Source: Lasiosphaeria ovina
Taxonomy: Eukaryota; Ascomycota; Sordariomycetes; Sordariales; Lasiosphaeriaceae
Direction of reading: 5' to 3'
DNA length: 64,000 nt
Assembly (NCBI GenBank): GCA_033439765.1
Contig: JAULSN010000006.1
Span: 806,001-870,000 of the forward strand
In this document: one piece after another, positions 1 to 11,400 of the stretch
Position numbering within the stretch: position 1 is the stretch's first letter
Layout: each line of letters opens with the position of its first letter
The notes under the pieces: model-generated
What the model was told of the DNA's origin: nothing
The model's database searches: none
What the model saw: only the letters and a program-made list of their open reading frames with translations
Program-made: the position numbers and the translations under genes

Positions 1-2782
1 GGCCTACAGCAGCTGTGGGCGGTGGCTGCATAATGTCCCGCTGGCTTGCTTGATATTGGACGCTGGCATACTCACGCCCCGGCATATCCGGTCGGGCGCT
101 GCTGAGCCGGGTTCCGTACTCTCTGGCAACCTCGTAGCGTATTGGCTCAACCCCCCCGGGCCTCACGCTGGCTGATCGTACAGTCGCATACTCCCGGAAC
201 ATCTCGTCCCCTACCCGTCTTTCGTAAGCAACGGGCATTTCGTAGCGAATCCCCTCGGCCGGTCGAACGCTGGCAGCGCGAGGGGCAAACGAGTCGCGGG
301 ATCGCTCTTCAGTCGCCCTAATCTCATATCCTGCAGCACTATCATAGCGGATTGACTCCACCGGTGGACGAGTGCTCGCTGATCTGGCAATGTATTCGCG
401 CGGAATTTCACGGCCTTCCAGGCGACCCCGAGATTGCACGTACTCACCAGCAGGCGGTGCCATTGGCGGGTGACTCGGATGACCCCGTTCCCTGTATATA
501 CGAGAATCGGTCGTGGAAAATTCCGGTTGAGTGACAACGCGCCTCGGGGCCCCATAAGACGGTGAGGCTGGCCGGTACACCACGGCATCATCCTCAAACA
601 ATTCGGGCCTTCGCGAGGCAGCTCGAGCGATTGGCGCTCGCTCGTAAAGTCTCTCCGAGTCTGCTTGGCCTCTAGAGTCCGACACCATACCATCCCTGAC
701 TCCTGTTGCCGAGCGTGGAGGTTCGATATACTCGCGGCCAAAAGAATCAACAATAATGCGAGCCGGCGCCGGTTGCGGAGGGGCCATAGCTGGGGGTGGT
801 CGCTCGTACATAGTCAATGACGGCGACCGCTCGCGATATGCAGGCGGACGTACGGCCATGCCCGGTGGAGCACGGGCATCGTGGTAGTAGGCAGAAGAGT
901 CCCCATAGGGGGCCTCAACGATGTGGGACACAGGCCGCACTGTACGCACCTCCCGGGTGAAATATGGAGCGGAAGGAGTGTTTGGAGAGTCTGGCCGGAC
1001 CTGGTGGGCAGGGGGCGCCGTTCTGGCCTCATCATAGTACACCCTCTCGTATCTTGGAGAGTCAACGATGATGGGCTGTGGGTCGTGACGAGGGCGACTA
1101 TCGTCTTCTCTGCCATATCCGACAGCCCGTCTTTCCCTATGGACGGCTGCTGGGTAAGGCTCTTGGAAGCCATCATCCACCACAACCTGCTGGTCATATC
1201 TGTGGTCAAAGTTGAAGTTGGAATTCTGCTGCTGCAACTGTCTTTGGCGCTTGTTCGGGCGGGCATAAGGGGCTGTCACGGGAGAGCGAGAGCGTGGCTC
1301 AGGTTTGATGTATGGCGACCCACTCGAGGTCCCAGCTGTAGCCGCGGCGTCGGCAGCAAACCGGCCAGCCTTTCTCTTATTTTTCTTGTTCTTCTTCTTC
1401 TCGGCCCCTCTGCTACCCTGCGGGGAGCTTTCTGGGCTGGAGGCAGCAGAGGTCTGCTTCCTCAGTGCAGCAACTTGCGCAGGGGTTGCTCGGCGTGTGC
1501 CGGCGTCTGACAAGTCTATACGGTTTTGCCTAGCAATAGCCAAAGGAGAGACGTGGGCTGGTTGGGGTGCAACAGGAGAGAGATCATGGGCACGAACGAC
1601 AGGAGGTCTTCCGAAGCCGCCCGCCTGGCTGAGCAGTTGCTCGCTGACCCTGGCCAGATCGCGTCGATCTGCAGTCCCCACCATACCCATATTGCTCGAC
1701 TCCCCAGACCGACTTTCTACGCCGCTCCCTCTAGAATCCGTCGTCTCGGGCGGGGCGATCGGCCGGAAAGCTTGGCCAGCACTCGCAGTATCGCCAGATA
1801 AGCCTGGTCTAGCAGACACTTCATCTGGTTGTTGAGGCGCATTTGCGGGGCTTGTTGTATTCGGCAGCAGCTTATTCTGTTCTTGGAGCATTGTTTGTAG
1901 CGGCCTCGAGTCCGGCAAGAATTGGGCGACTTTTTGATGAATAGGCTGCGGGTCTAGCTCAGGCTCGTACGGCGATGCATCTCGCATCTGCTCGTCATCG
2001 GACTCGTCAGGTAAAGGGACGCGCGACAGCTGGTGGGACTGGGGAGTGTCGACCTGGCTCGAATAGAAGGTGTTATCATCGAACGAGTCGCTCGACGCTG
2101 AGGCGTTAGCAGAGGCTTTGACGGGTGTATCGTCAGCAGACTGGGCAGTGGGCGCATCAGCCAGAGACAAGGCTCTCGCCATGACCTCTGTGACATTGAG
2201 CTCGGCTAGCTGCTCCGATGCCTGGAGAGACGCCCTCAAAGCAGCGCGGCGCTGTTCGAGCTGCTCCTTGAGACCTTGCTCGACTCTCTTTCTTTGAAGT
2301 TGTATCTCAGCCTTAATGAGATCATCAGACTTCTCCAGCAAGACAGGGTTAATCTCTGGTTTTCCAGACCCAAAGGGCCGCGACGGCCCGTCTGAAGAGC
2401 TCGAGAGGGTGTCCAGCCCAGGCACTCTAGGAGCCATGTTCACCGACTGCCGTTGCAGAGTCCCCTGGAACGATTGCAAGTCGTCAAGCGCGCGTCGGCC
2501 ACCATTCAGCGTGGCTGGTTTAGCTACTGGCTGGGAGGCTGCTGGCGTCGCAGAGTTGGCAGCATTAGATACGGGTGGCGTGCCAACGCCCTGGGAAGGT
2601 TTGGTAGGGAGATGGGATGGCTTGATGCGCGGGTGTGAACCCGTGATGACCTCGTCGCGAAATTTCAAAACCTTTTCGTACTGACGAATCTGATGGAGCT
2701 CGTCAGGAGCAAGTGCCGTCAATGGCGGCGCGTTGATCGCTCCGCCATTCGAGGCAACCTCACCAGCACCTCTTTGCGCCAT
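1..2782 (-). CDS. large low-complexity nuclear-type protein, 3' end outside window (partial)
   Basis: One reading frame stays open from an ATG at 2782 to the left edge (927 codons, no stop), so the C-terminus is missing. I do not recognise the family. The N-terminus (MAQRGAGEV) leads into a short conserved-looking helical stretch (ALAPDELHQIRQYEKVLKFR, about residues 20-50). A Gln/Glu/Arg-rich coiled-coil follows at about 150-205, then long Ser/Pro/Asp-rich disorder. A Lys-rich stretch near residues 460-470 (KKKNKKNKRK) resembles a nuclear localisation signal. The visible C-terminal third is rich in Arg-Tyr-Glu and contains recurring SxRPxxxIRYE-like segments near 345, 245 and 140. Codon use and an uninterrupted 2.8-kb frame support a real gene. 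It is divergent from the nucleotidase gene at 3568. Function unknown; a nuclear scaffold or chromatin-associated role is only a guess. Confidence 0.8.
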   Translation of the reverse strand, partial: MAQRGAGEVASNGGAINAPPLTALAPDELHQIRQYEKVLKFRDEVITGSHPRIKPSHLPTKPSQGVGTPPVSNAANSATPAASQPVAKPATLNGGRRALDDLQSFQGTLQRQSVNMAPRVPGLDTLSSSSDGPSRPFGSGKPEINPVLLEKSDDLIKAEIQLQRKRVEQGLKEQLEQRRAALRASLQASEQLAELNVTEVMARALSLADAPTAQSADDTPVKASANASASSDSFDDNTFYSSQVDTPQSHQLSRVPLPDESDDEQMRDASPYEPELDPQPIHQKVAQFLPDSRPLQTMLQEQNKLLPNTTSPANAPQQPDEVSARPGLSGDTASAGQAFRPIAPPETTDSRGSGVESRSGESSNMGMVGTADRRDLARVSEQLLSQAGGFGRPPVVRAHDLSPVAPQPAHVSPLAIARQNRIDLSDAGTRRATPAQVAALRKQTSAASSPESSPQGSRGAEKKKNKKNKRKAGRFAADAAATAGTSSGSPYIKPEPRSRSPVTAPYARPNKRQRQLQQQNSNFNFDHRYDQQVVVDDGFQEPYPAAVHRERRAVGYGREDDSRPRHDPQPIIVDSPRYERVYYDEARTAPPAHQVRPDSPNTPSAPYFTREVRTVRPVSHIVEAPYGDSSAYYHDARAPPGMAVRPPAYRERSPSLTMYERPPPAMAPPQPAPARIIVDSFGREYIEPPRSATGVRDGMVSDSRGQADSERLYERAPIARAASRRPELFEDDAVVYRPASPSYGAPRRVVTQPEFSTTDSRIYRERGHPSHPPMAPPAGEYVQSRGRLEGREIPREYIARSASTRPPVESIRYDSAAGYEIRATEERSRDSFAPRAASVRPAEGIRYEMPVAYERRVGDEMFREYATVRSASVRPGGVEPIRYEVAREYGTRLSSARPDMPGREYASVQYQASQRDIMQPPPTAAVG

Positions 2783-3567
2783 GATGTGGGCTTTTCCGTC
2801 TGTCGCCTGCTACCGCAACGGCAGGAGGGAGCTCGCTGCGAAGTATGCAGCTCTGTCTCCAGCCACTGTTCATGAGTGTGCAACAAGCGTAAATGAGAAA
2901 GAAAGAGAGAAAGAAAAAAAAGCAAAAAAAAAAAAAAAAAAAGCTAATGCCGAAATCGCACGCGATGAGTGGGCTATAGAGAAGAAGCCGGATGCCAGGG
3001 AGTGATGGGCGCGTCCTGGTCATGAAAGTTTACGGATTGTTTTGGGAGAATCAATCGTTGTCGGCCACGAAGGCTGGGGTTTGGAGGGACAAATTTCCAC
3101 TGCCTGACCCCGGCAAGAACAGAAAATGCAGGCTGTGCACGGGCCAAGACCTGCACAAGCAAAGCCGCAGTGGGTCTTGGCTGCAGCATCCAAGCCAGGG
3201 CATTCGGCAAACAACACCGTCCATGTCATGCAAGTCGGCCTGAGTCACCTAAATTCAACAAGAGCTGGAAGGCCATATTGAACACCCCAAAAAAAGGCCA
3301 GTGTAAAACAGAGACTCGGGGCAAACAGCACTCGTGTAAGGCAAGGTATGAATATAAATAGTCCCAGAAAAGACTCGACTTGGAATATTAGCACTGATTG
3401 TTCAAAAACCACCATCAAATTACCAGTACCTGCTAGATTCGAAACCTACATCCCACGCTCTTGTCCATTTGAGAGATATCTTGCCTAAACTCAGTTGTCT
3501 ATTTGCATTGTCAAGACTCTGCCATTCTTCACAACACCTGCTTCCGACTGCCAAATACCAACACACC
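2783..3567. promoter_or_regulatory. divergent intergenic promoter region
   Basis: This 785-bp spacer lies between the starts of two divergently transcribed genes (2782 minus, 3568 plus). It contains an A-rich tract with a long A run at about 2924-2942, seen as T-rich from the leftward gene, and a pyrimidine-rich leader just before the ATG at 3568. No convincing ORF was seen. Confidence 0.5.
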
Positions 3568-4498
3568 ATGGAACCCGACGAAGCAGACGCCAATGGAGTG
3601 GAATCCAGCGGCAAGAAAGTCTTCTTTTTGTAAGCACAGGCTACCTACCCGGTCCCGGCCCCTTGATACCAACGGATAAGAATGGGGCTCACTAACATCT
3701 CGAACAGCGATATTGACAACTGCCTCTACCCAAAGAGTGAGTGAAGGGTGGATCCTTCTTTCATGCCGTTGTCCTTTGAACGGGTAGCTGAGACATATCT
3801 AGGTGCCAAAGTCCACGACCTCATGGCGGATCTGATCGACAAATACTTCGCGGCGCACCTGTCACTTCCCTGGGAGGATGCTGTCCGGCTCCACAAGGAG
3901 TACTTCCAGAACTATGGGCTGGCTATCGAGGGCCTGGTTCGGCACCACCAGATTGACCCTCTCGAGTACAATGCCAAGGTCGACGACGCCCTTCCGCTCG
4001 ACGATGTCATCAAGCCCCGTCCCGAGCTCAAACGGCTCCTCGGCGACATCGACAGGAGCAAGGTAAAGCTGTGGCTCTTCACAAATGCCTACGTCAACCA
4101 CGGGCGGCGTGTCGTGCGTCTCTTGGAGGTCGAGGACTTTTTTGACGGCATAACCTTTTGCAACTACGCCTCGGTGCCATTCGTATGCAAGCCGCATTCA
4201 GACATGTACCGCAAAGCCATGATGGAAGCAGGCGTCAAAAACGTCGAAGACTGCTACTTCGTCGGTAAGTGAACCCAATCTGTTGTCGTGATATAAACAC
4301 CAAATCACTGACTCTTTCCCCCCTGGAGATGATTCCTACAACAACTGCAAACAAGCACATGAGCTTGGATGGACGACGACCCACCTTGTTGAGGAAGGAG
4401 TCAAGGTGCCGAGGACTCAAGCATCCAAGTATCAGATACGGCACTTGGATGAGCTGAGGATCGTATTTCCCGAGCTCTTCAAGTCAGGGACGAGCTGA
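3568..4498 (+). CDS. HAD-superfamily pyrimidine 5'-nucleotidase (SDT1/PHM8-like)
   Basis: Four exons: 3568-3629, 3708-3736, 3803-4264 and 4329-4498, total 723 nt, 240 aa. All introns are GT..AG (GTAAGC, GTGAGT, GTAAGT donors) and the joined frame is continuous. HAD motifs are complete. Motif I is FDIDNCLYP (nucleophile Asp22, general acid Asp24), motif II is LFTNA (Thr124), motif III has Lys160 in CKPHSDMY, and motif IV is the VDDSYNN pair Asp185/Asp186, whose codons span the third intron. The helical cap between motifs I and II fits the SDT1/PHM8 family of cytosolic nucleotidases, which dephosphorylate pyrimidine nucleoside monophosphates (PHM8 also lysophosphatidate and other nucleotides). 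Length matches the family. The start is the ATG directly before the motif I exon. Exact substrate is inferred from the family. Confidence 0.9.
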
Positions 4499-4826
4499 GA
4501 GGTTTAGTGCCACATGATGAATGACGTGATAGAGATAGAATACCCAGAACGAGACAGAGTCGTGCATTAAAGTTAATCGACAAACGAAATAAACAAAAAA
4601 ATTCGAAGCAGATTGATCATGCATATGAAGATACCTATAACACCTTTGAACACAAATAGACGGGTATCGATTCCTTCCCCTCCCCCTGTCTCGCCGTTGC
4701 ACCGTGGGATCAAATGTAATGCCAGAGCTTCACCGAAAGACTTTCCCAATTCTGTCCCATGGCCTTCCAAAGATGAATGCACTTATCTCGAGGGCGTTTC
4801 CAACGCATGATCCCCTTCCCCCCAAC
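4499..4826. other. convergent 3' intergenic region
   Basis: This 328-bp spacer lies between the stop of the nucleotidase (+) and the stop of MED21 (-). It is AT-rich in its first half and should hold both 3' UTRs and poly(A) sites. No ORF or repeat of note was seen. Confidence 0.5.
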
Positions 4827-5417
4827 TCAGTTGCGGCGGATACTGCGGAGGACCTGGTCGAGCCTCACCAAGATCTCGTCCTTTTCCTTGATCGCATCGA
4901 GGCGCTGCGCCTCGGCGACCCGGAGCTCCTCCTCGAGGTCCTTGATCAGCTGCTCCTGGTCGTGCTCGCTATTGTCGAGGCCGGGCAGACTCGATATCAG
5001 GTACTCAATCTGCTGCTCCTTGGTGATGAGGTCGCGCGCCAGCTCGAGCTGGCCCGCCTGGAAGACATCGGGCGGGAACGAGTCCACTGTTTTGTGAGTA
5101 ACGCGCCGTCCAGCGCCCCTCCCCGGTTAGCATATTTGAACCCATGCTTCAGGACATAAATACCAAAAAAAAAAGGTGGGTAGTTGCACGCGCTCGGCGC
5201 ATACCTTCTTTGGGGTTATCTTTAAGGTCGTGTATCTTGTCGTTGGGCCCAAAAGTCTCGAGCTCATGGTGGCGCTCGATGTAGTAGTAGCACGCGATGA
5301 ACTGATCCACGAGCTGTCGGCGTATCGTCAACGCCGGCCGCAGCTGAAAAGCAAGTAAATGGCAAGGCTTCTTACCTGATCTGCAGCATCCTGAAGTTGT
5401 GTGAGACGGTCGCCCAT
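4827..5417 (-). CDS. MED21: Mediator complex subunit 21
   Basis: Three exons on the minus strand: 5376-5417, 5205-5313 and 4827-5086, 411 nt, 136 aa. The first exon encodes MGDRLTQLQDAADQ, the hallmark MED21/Srb7 N-terminus. I placed the first intron at 5314-5375 (62 nt) rather than at a nearer AG that would leave only 32 nt, because this joins DAADQ to LVDQFIACYYY as in the family. The remainder is helical and coiled-coil (about residues 70-130), as expected for a subunit that pairs with MED7 in the Mediator middle module. It links activators to RNA polymerase II in the nucleus. It is divergent from RRG7, with 346 bp between the starts. Confidence 0.93.
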
Positions 5418-5763
5418 GTTTGCTTTCCTAACGTTTGACTCTGGCTGGGCGCCTGGCTATTGTGGTTGTGGCAACGTGAAGACGAACTGGTGGTTTTAAT
5501 GTCGTTTTTGAGGTTGACTTCCGGCCGGTTGACTTGGTTGATACAATCCCGCTGCAGGGGTGTGGGGCCGCAAATCGTCGGGTTTATTGAAGCTGTGACC
5601 AATCACACAACGCACTTTGCACTTTAAAGCCTGCTTGCAGGAGAGCTTCCAAAAACTTTGGCAGTTAAAGCTTCTGACCCTCTTCTCCCCTGTGCTATTG
5701 CTCGCTACCCATTTCCCCCCACGGCCAGCAAACACGGCACCAGCTTGCCTGTGTCGACTCGCG
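5418..5763. promoter_or_regulatory. bidirectional promoter MED21 / RRG7
   Basis: This 346-bp region separates the two ATGs. It contains a CCAAT box at 5599-5603 in plus orientation, a candidate Hap/NF-Y site, plausible for a gene with a mitochondrial product but unproven here. A frame at 5617 that runs into RRG7 starts with TTG and is not taken as coding. Confidence 0.5.
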
Positions 5764-6639
5764 ATGCTCTTGCCACGGATACCATGGAGCGCCGCTGCGG
5801 GCTTCTCAGTCGTGAGGTCCTGTCTCGGACTCGGATCAGCAGCTCTTCCCCGGCACAGCTTCTGTACCGGCCGCGCTCTGGCGAAGGAAGACGATGGAGA
5901 CGGGAACAGCAATGCCGACGCGCCAGTGGAGACCTCCACATCCCCTAGTCCTCAGATTGATGTTTCTGGTATTTCTCCCGCTCCTGGACTCACATATCCC
6001 AGCCCCAACACAACGAACCATCACGACCTGGCCTCGTTCCTGTCGTACGCAGAGCGATCCGGCCTGGACCAGAGCTCCAAGGTCTTTGTCGGTACGCACT
6101 TCGAGTACACAGTGGCAGCAACCTTGGCCGCATACGGGTTCGACCTGCGCAGGGTTGGCGGTTCATCTGACTACGGCATTGACTTGCTGGGCACTTGGTC
6201 TGTCCCCCCGTCTCCATCTTCGGCGGGCAGCCCCGTCCACCAGCAACCGCCGTTCAGGGTTCTGCTGCAGTGCAAAGTCACCCAGCAGCCTCGTCCCCAC
6301 CTCATCCGCGAGCTCGAGGGCGCCTTTATCGGCGCGCCCGCTGGGTGGAGAGGATCAAAAGTGCTGGGATTCCTCGTCACGGAGCGCCCGGCCACCAAGG
6401 GTATTCGGGACTCGCTGGGGAGAAGTCGCTGGCCTATGGGGTTCATCTCATGCTCGAGGCTAGGTCATGTCCATCAGATCCTCTGGAACATGCGCGCCGA
6501 AAGTGAAGGCCTCGAGGGCATTGGTGTCGGAATGCGGTACTGTCCACCTCAGGAGGACGGCACAGAGGGCAAAGAGGGCCAGGAGCTTGTCCTCACTTGG
6601 AAGGGCGAACACCTGCCCTACGTCAAACGCGACACATGA
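5764..6639 (+). CDS. RRG7: RRG7-family mitochondrial protein with restriction-endonuclease-like fold (DUF2034)
   Basis: Intronless, 291 aa from the first in-frame ATG. The N-terminus is basic and Ser/Ala-rich (MLLPRIPWSAAAGFSVVRS), as expected for a mitochondrial presequence. The core matches the RRG7/DUF2034 family: GTHFEYTVAATLAAYGFDL (about 110-128), then GGSSDYGIDLLGTW (about 133-146), then VLLQCKV (about 167-173). Together these supply the E...D...QxK residues of a PD-(D/E)xK nuclease fold. Yeast Rrg7 is required for respiratory growth; its biochemical activity is not settled. Pro/Ser-rich insertions before QCK look like linkers. It shares a divergent promoter with MED21. Confidence 0.88.
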   Translation: MLLPRIPWSAAAGFSVVRSCLGLGSAALPRHSFCTGRALAKEDDGDGNSNADAPVETSTSPSPQIDVSGISPAPGLTYPSPNTTNHHDLASFLSYAERSGLDQSSKVFVGTHFEYTVAATLAAYGFDLRRVGGSSDYGIDLLGTWSVPPSPSSAGSPVHQQPPFRVLLQCKVTQQPRPHLIRELEGAFIGAPAGWRGSKVLGFLVTERPATKGIRDSLGRSRWPMGFISCSRLGHVHQILWNMRAESEGLEGIGVGMRYCPPQEDGTEGKEGQELVLTWKGEHLPYVKRDT

Positions 6640-6849
6640 AGTATGAGATTCGTATATCTACCTGGATTAATGATATCCAACAAGCCTGATAGATACGTCT
6701 GCAAAGATGGCCAAACATTACCTCCTCTTCTCTTGAGCAGAGACGTATACATTCGAGGGGGGGAAGACCGTGCGACCTTCGCCCACATCAACAGAAGGAG
6801 AAGATAGAGACATTATGAACATAACCATCCGTGCGCAACAGCAGCAGCT

Positions 6850-7431
6850 TCATTCTTCCCAGACAGCTTGCTTAGCCTTCAGGGCCTCCTCTTCTCTTTT
6901 CTTCTCGCGCGCCTTCTCGTCCTCACGCCGCCTCCGCTCCTTTTCGCGAACGGCACGGTCATATGCCCGCTGCTCCTCGTTCGGCCGGGGCACTTTCATG
7001 CCCAACGCGCTCGCGATCATTCGGCGCGCCACGGCGTCCGTTTTTTCCGGCCTTGCCGATGCCACCGTCCCGCCTAGAAGGCCGCTATTAGGAGCTTCAT
7101 AGGGCAGTTCGAATGTTGGTCCAGAGGTCGTCGGTGAGAATGGCCGCTTGCCATACGTCGGTGACATAGGTGTGGGGGGTGGAGCAGTGGTGCCAGCATG
7201 GCCACTGCCGCGCCCCAGCTGCCTCTCCTGCTCCGGCGACGAAGGTCCCGAATTGTCGTACTCCTTGTCGACCTCGGAGTCGGAGCTGATGGCTTCATCC
7301 TCCCAGCTGTCTGCAATGGCAGCGGTCTTGGTCTTGGAACGAAGGCCGGTGCCTTTTGGAGCCGCCGGCGTCTCGATCGACAGCTTCGAGACTTTCGACT
7401 CGAGGTCGGGTGCTAAAGTCTCAGGCGCCAT
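6850..7431 (-). CDS. conserved-type small coiled-coil protein, function unknown
   Basis: Single exon, 193 aa, from ATG at 7431 (the open frame extends six codons further to a TTG, not used). The N-terminal half is acidic and Ser/Pro-rich: SWEDEAISSDSEVDKEYD is a likely disordered, phosphorylatable stretch, followed by a Pro/Thr-rich linker with SPTYGKRPFSPT. The C-terminal 60 residues start with RPEKTDAVARRMIASALGMK and pass into a strongly charged Glu/Arg/Lys helix ending in AVWEE, a probable single coiled coil. I do not recognise a named family; the compact C-terminal block looks conserved. It is convergent with RRG7 (210 bp apart) and divergent from PIM1. Confidence 0.75.
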   Translation of the reverse strand: MAPETLAPDLESKVSKLSIETPAAPKGTGLRSKTKTAAIADSWEDEAISSDSEVDKEYDNSGPSSPEQERQLGRGSGHAGTTAPPPTPMSPTYGKRPFSPTTSGPTFELPYEAPNSGLLGGTVASARPEKTDAVARRMIASALGMKVPRPNEEQRAYDRAVREKERRRREDEKAREKKREEEALKAKQAVWEE

Positions 7432-8469
7432 GATAAGGCGGGCTTCCAAGCGAGGTGGTCTGATCTAATCTGGTCCGCACTGTGTATTCAAAGCGACGAA
7501 AGCATACCAGGACCAGCCGTGGTTGTTGAGGTCTGTTTGGTGAAGTTGGCAGAGGAAGAGGAGGGACGGAAGGCTGCCCGTTTTTTTCTTCTTCAACAAC
7601 ACTCCAAATTTTGCGCGGCACAGGACGGCCCAACGGCCACGGCCCCAAGTCAGCTGCGTTGCGTAGCGTGTAAACCGAACGACGCCGACTGACTATACAA
7701 ACACTTTGGCGACACGATCAAACTGCGACCAGTAAAGCAAGCAATATGTGGTGATACAAGACGATTTAATCGATGGAAATGACAGATGTGTCGCTCAGGG
7801 AGAAATGCGGTGCCTATGTCGGTGCAGTACACCTTTGATTCTTCTGGATGAAAGAAAGGGAGCTCCGCGATCCCTCTGCAGTGGAGTTGGTTGCTTGTGC
7901 CTCCCACTTACTAGCGTAGTAGAGACGGATGCAGGCTGGGTCGAAATGGCGGGGTCAGCTACCGCTGTGAGTCGAGGGATTTGCGGGGACCTTTGGGTTG
8001 TGGCTGGAGTTCTCCAAATTGTGCTACCGGGTCCAAAACTTGTGGCTGAAGCATCCTCACCTCCATTTTCCAAGGTACCTGGTACCTTGGTGTCCAGCCC
8101 ATGCTCCGCAGCTTGGGCCTATGCTTGCCGAATCGGAGCTAAAATTACAAGCAATCTCTACCGCCTTCCATGTTCGCCTCTTCCATCGCATTATTCAGAC
8201 ATCATTGCGTGGGTCTCGGCTTTTGGGGTTGTCTTAGGAGCTACCGTTCGAGCTGCCAACCACCCCTAGCGCAGACCTCGAAGCCCTTCCTTTTGATATA
8301 CTTTCTTATTCGTCTATAACCTGTGTATTTATAGTGCACCAAACATTCGGCAAGGTGTCCATTACCTCCCCATTTCGACGCTTGGTCAGCTCGACCTTTG
8401 AGTTTTCGAAGCTCGCAAAATCCTGACGTCAAAAGCTCCCGCCGAGCTCTGGCCTCCACGCCCTCCAAG
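7432..8469. promoter_or_regulatory. divergent intergenic region upstream of PIM1
   Basis: This 1.04-kb spacer lies between the starts of the coiled-coil protein (-) and PIM1 (+). Open frames of up to about 170 codons occur but lack family features and have poor composition, so I read them as chance. The last 70 bp before the PIM1 ATG are in frame with it only from a TTG. Confidence 0.4.
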
Positions 8470-11400
8470 ATGCTGTCGCGACAACGCCTCCCGCGGATCC
8501 TTGCACCCAAGACCCCAACAGCCTTCTTAACAAGACCAAGGGCCCGGGCTTTCTCCTCGGTACCTCCGTCTGTACGGCCCGGCCGGCAGTCCGCATTGCG
8601 ATTGCGAGCACTCTCACGGACCGGTTCCCAGGTGTCGCTTTCGAACTTTTCGAGCTATGCTGCGCTCGGGAAACAGAAGGATGGCTTCTTTGATGGTCAG
8701 GTCGAGCCCCTGTCAGAAGAAGAGATAAAGGCAAATCTTGAGGAGGCAAAGGCGAAGGCGAAGGCCGAGGTAGAGGCCGAGGAGAAAGACGTCAGCGAGG
8801 CCAAGCCGTCCAGCTCAGACACACCGCCCGGTAACTCTGGTCAAGGGGCTCCGGAATCGCCGGATAGCAAAGGCAGTGCTGCAGGTGGCGCCGCGTCGGG
8901 GTCGGCAGGGGACGGTGCTGGAGATGGGGGCAGACGAGGCCGAAAGCCCGGCGACCGGGCATTGACAAAGCCTCAGGTGCCAGAGATCTACCCCCAGGTC
9001 TTGGCGATACCAATCGCCAAGCGCCCGCTCTTTCCAGGTTTCTACAAGGCCATCACTATCAGAGACCCCGACGTTGCCAACGCGATAATGGAAATGATTA
9101 AGAGGGGCCAGCCATATGTGGGCACGTTTCTTTTCAAGGACGAGAACGCCGACGACGATATAATACGCAGCCCGGATGAGGTCCACGATGTTGGTGTCTT
9201 CGCCCAGATCACCAGCGCTTTCCCCATCAAGCCAGGTGGTGAAGGCAATGGCATAACCGCAATTGTCTATCCGCACCGTAGGATCCGGCTGTCTTCTTTG
9301 ATCCCCCCCGGAGCGGCGGACGCCTCGAAACCTGCCGAGACAACAGAGCCTGCGCCTCCTGAGCCGATCCCTAAGCCCATAGAAGAGGCGGCGCAGAAGG
9401 GAGACGTAGTCGCGAGTTTCGAAGAGAGTGCGGTTGTCCAAAGACCCGACGCGGCGCAGAAAACGTTATCCCCGACGTCTTTTCTCAAGAAGTTCCCCGT
9501 CAGCCTCGTCAACGTGGAAAACCTAACCGAGGAGCCCTTTGATCCCAAGAGCCCGGTGATACGCGCGGTCACCAACGAAATCGTGAATGTTTTCAAAGAA
9601 GTTGCCAGCATGAACGCCCTTTTTAGAGACCAGGTGTCTACGTTTTCTATGAGCCAGTCGGCCGGCAACGTTGGGGGCGAACCCGCCAAGCTGGCCGACT
9701 TCGCTGCTGCTGTCTCTGCCGGAGAACCAAGTGAGCTTCAAGATGTTCTGTCAAGTTTAAACGTTGAGGAAAGGTTGCACAAGGCTCTTTCGCTACTGAA
9801 AAAGGAGCAGCTCAATGCTGAGCTGCAATCGAAAATCACAAAGGATGTAGAGAGCAAAATCACCAAACGTCAACGCGAATACTGGCTTATGGAACAGATG
9901 AAGGGCATCCGCCGAGAGCTGGGCATCGAGTCTGATGGGAAAGAGAAGCTTGTCGAAAAATTTAAGGAGAAGGCGGACAAACTGGCAATGCCAGAGGCAG
10001 TCCGTAAGGTCTTCGACGATGAGCTTAACAAGCTTGCCCATCTTGAGCCCGCCGCATCCGAGTTCAACGTTACTCGCAACTATCTCGACTGGCTCACGCA
10101 GATTCCCTGGGGACTGAGGAGCGCCGAGAACTTTGGCATACAGAATGCGATAACAGTCCTAGATGAGGACCACTACGGTCTGAAGGATGTCAAGGATCGC
10201 ATCTTGGAATTCATTGCTGTCGGGAAGCTCCGTGGGACTGTCGAAGGCAAAATCCTGTGCTTTGTTGGTCCCCCTGGAGTAGGCAAGACAAGCATTGGTA
10301 AGTCAATAGCACGCGCACTCAACCGAGAGTACTATCGATTCAGCGTTGGCGGTCTCACCGATGTTGCGGAGATCAAGGGTCACAGGCGGACGTATGTCGG
10401 AGCGTTGCCGGGCCGTGTCATCCAGGCACTCAAGAAATGCAAGACCGAGAACCCTCTGATCTTGATCGACGAAATCGACAAGATTGGTCGCGGGCACCAA
10501 GGAGACCCGTCGTCTGCGCTTCTTGAACTCCTTGATCCCGAGCAAAATAGTTCTTTCCTCGACCACTATATGGACGTCCCAGTCGATTTGTCCAAGGTCC
10601 TCTTTGTTTGCACGGCGAACATGACTGACACGATCCCACGGCCACTTCTCGACCGCATGGAGGTGATCCGGCTCTCGGGCTACGTCGCGGACGAGAAGAT
10701 GGCTATTGCGGAGAAATACCTCGCCCCCCAAGCCCAGGATCTTGCTGGACTCAAGAATGTTGACGTGAACCTAACCAAAGAGGCAATCGAAGAGCTCATC
10801 AAGTCATATTGTCGCGAGTCCGGCGTCCGGAACCTCAAGAAGCAGATCGAAAAAGTTTACCGGAAGTCGGCGCTGAAGATTGTGCAGGACTTGGGCGAGG
10901 AGGTATTGCCCGAGTCAGAAGCCCTGACTGACGAAGGCAAGGCCGCCCTAGAGGAGTCCGAGACGAAGAGCGAGAGTAGCGATAATAGCGAGACAAGTCA
11001 AGCCGCCACGGAGGCATCTGAGAAGGAAACGACCGAGAAGCCTAGGGTGGCTCTGAAAGTCCCCGACAGCGTTCATGTCGTCATTGACAAGGAGAACCTC
11101 AAGGACTACGTCGGGCCGCCAATCTTTACCTCTGACAGGCTCTTTGACGTTACCCCTCCTGGTGTCATCATGGGGCTGGCTTGGACCCAGATGGGTGGTG
11201 CAGCTATGTACATTGAGTCAATCGTCCAGTCCAGCCTTACGTCGAACAGCAGACCCTCGCTTGAGATAACAGGAAATCTCAAGACGGTAATGAAAGAGTC
11301 GACGACGCTCGCCTACTCTTTTGCCAAATCGATGATGGCCAAGGAGTTTCCCGACAACCATTTCTTAGACAAGGCCAAGATCCATCTGCACGTTCCCGAG

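Noticed and set aside
5617..5763. 49-codon N-terminal extension of RRG7
   Set aside because: It starts at TTG and lies in the short divergent promoter shared with MED21; the ATG at 5764 begins a presequence.
7748..8269. 173-codon plus-strand frame upstream of PIM1
   Set aside because: No domain, odd composition, overlapped by opposite-strand frames, and located in the divergent promoter region.
8398..8469. N-terminal extension of PIM1
   Set aside because: The first codon is TTG; the ATG at 8470 begins a proper mitochondrial presequence.
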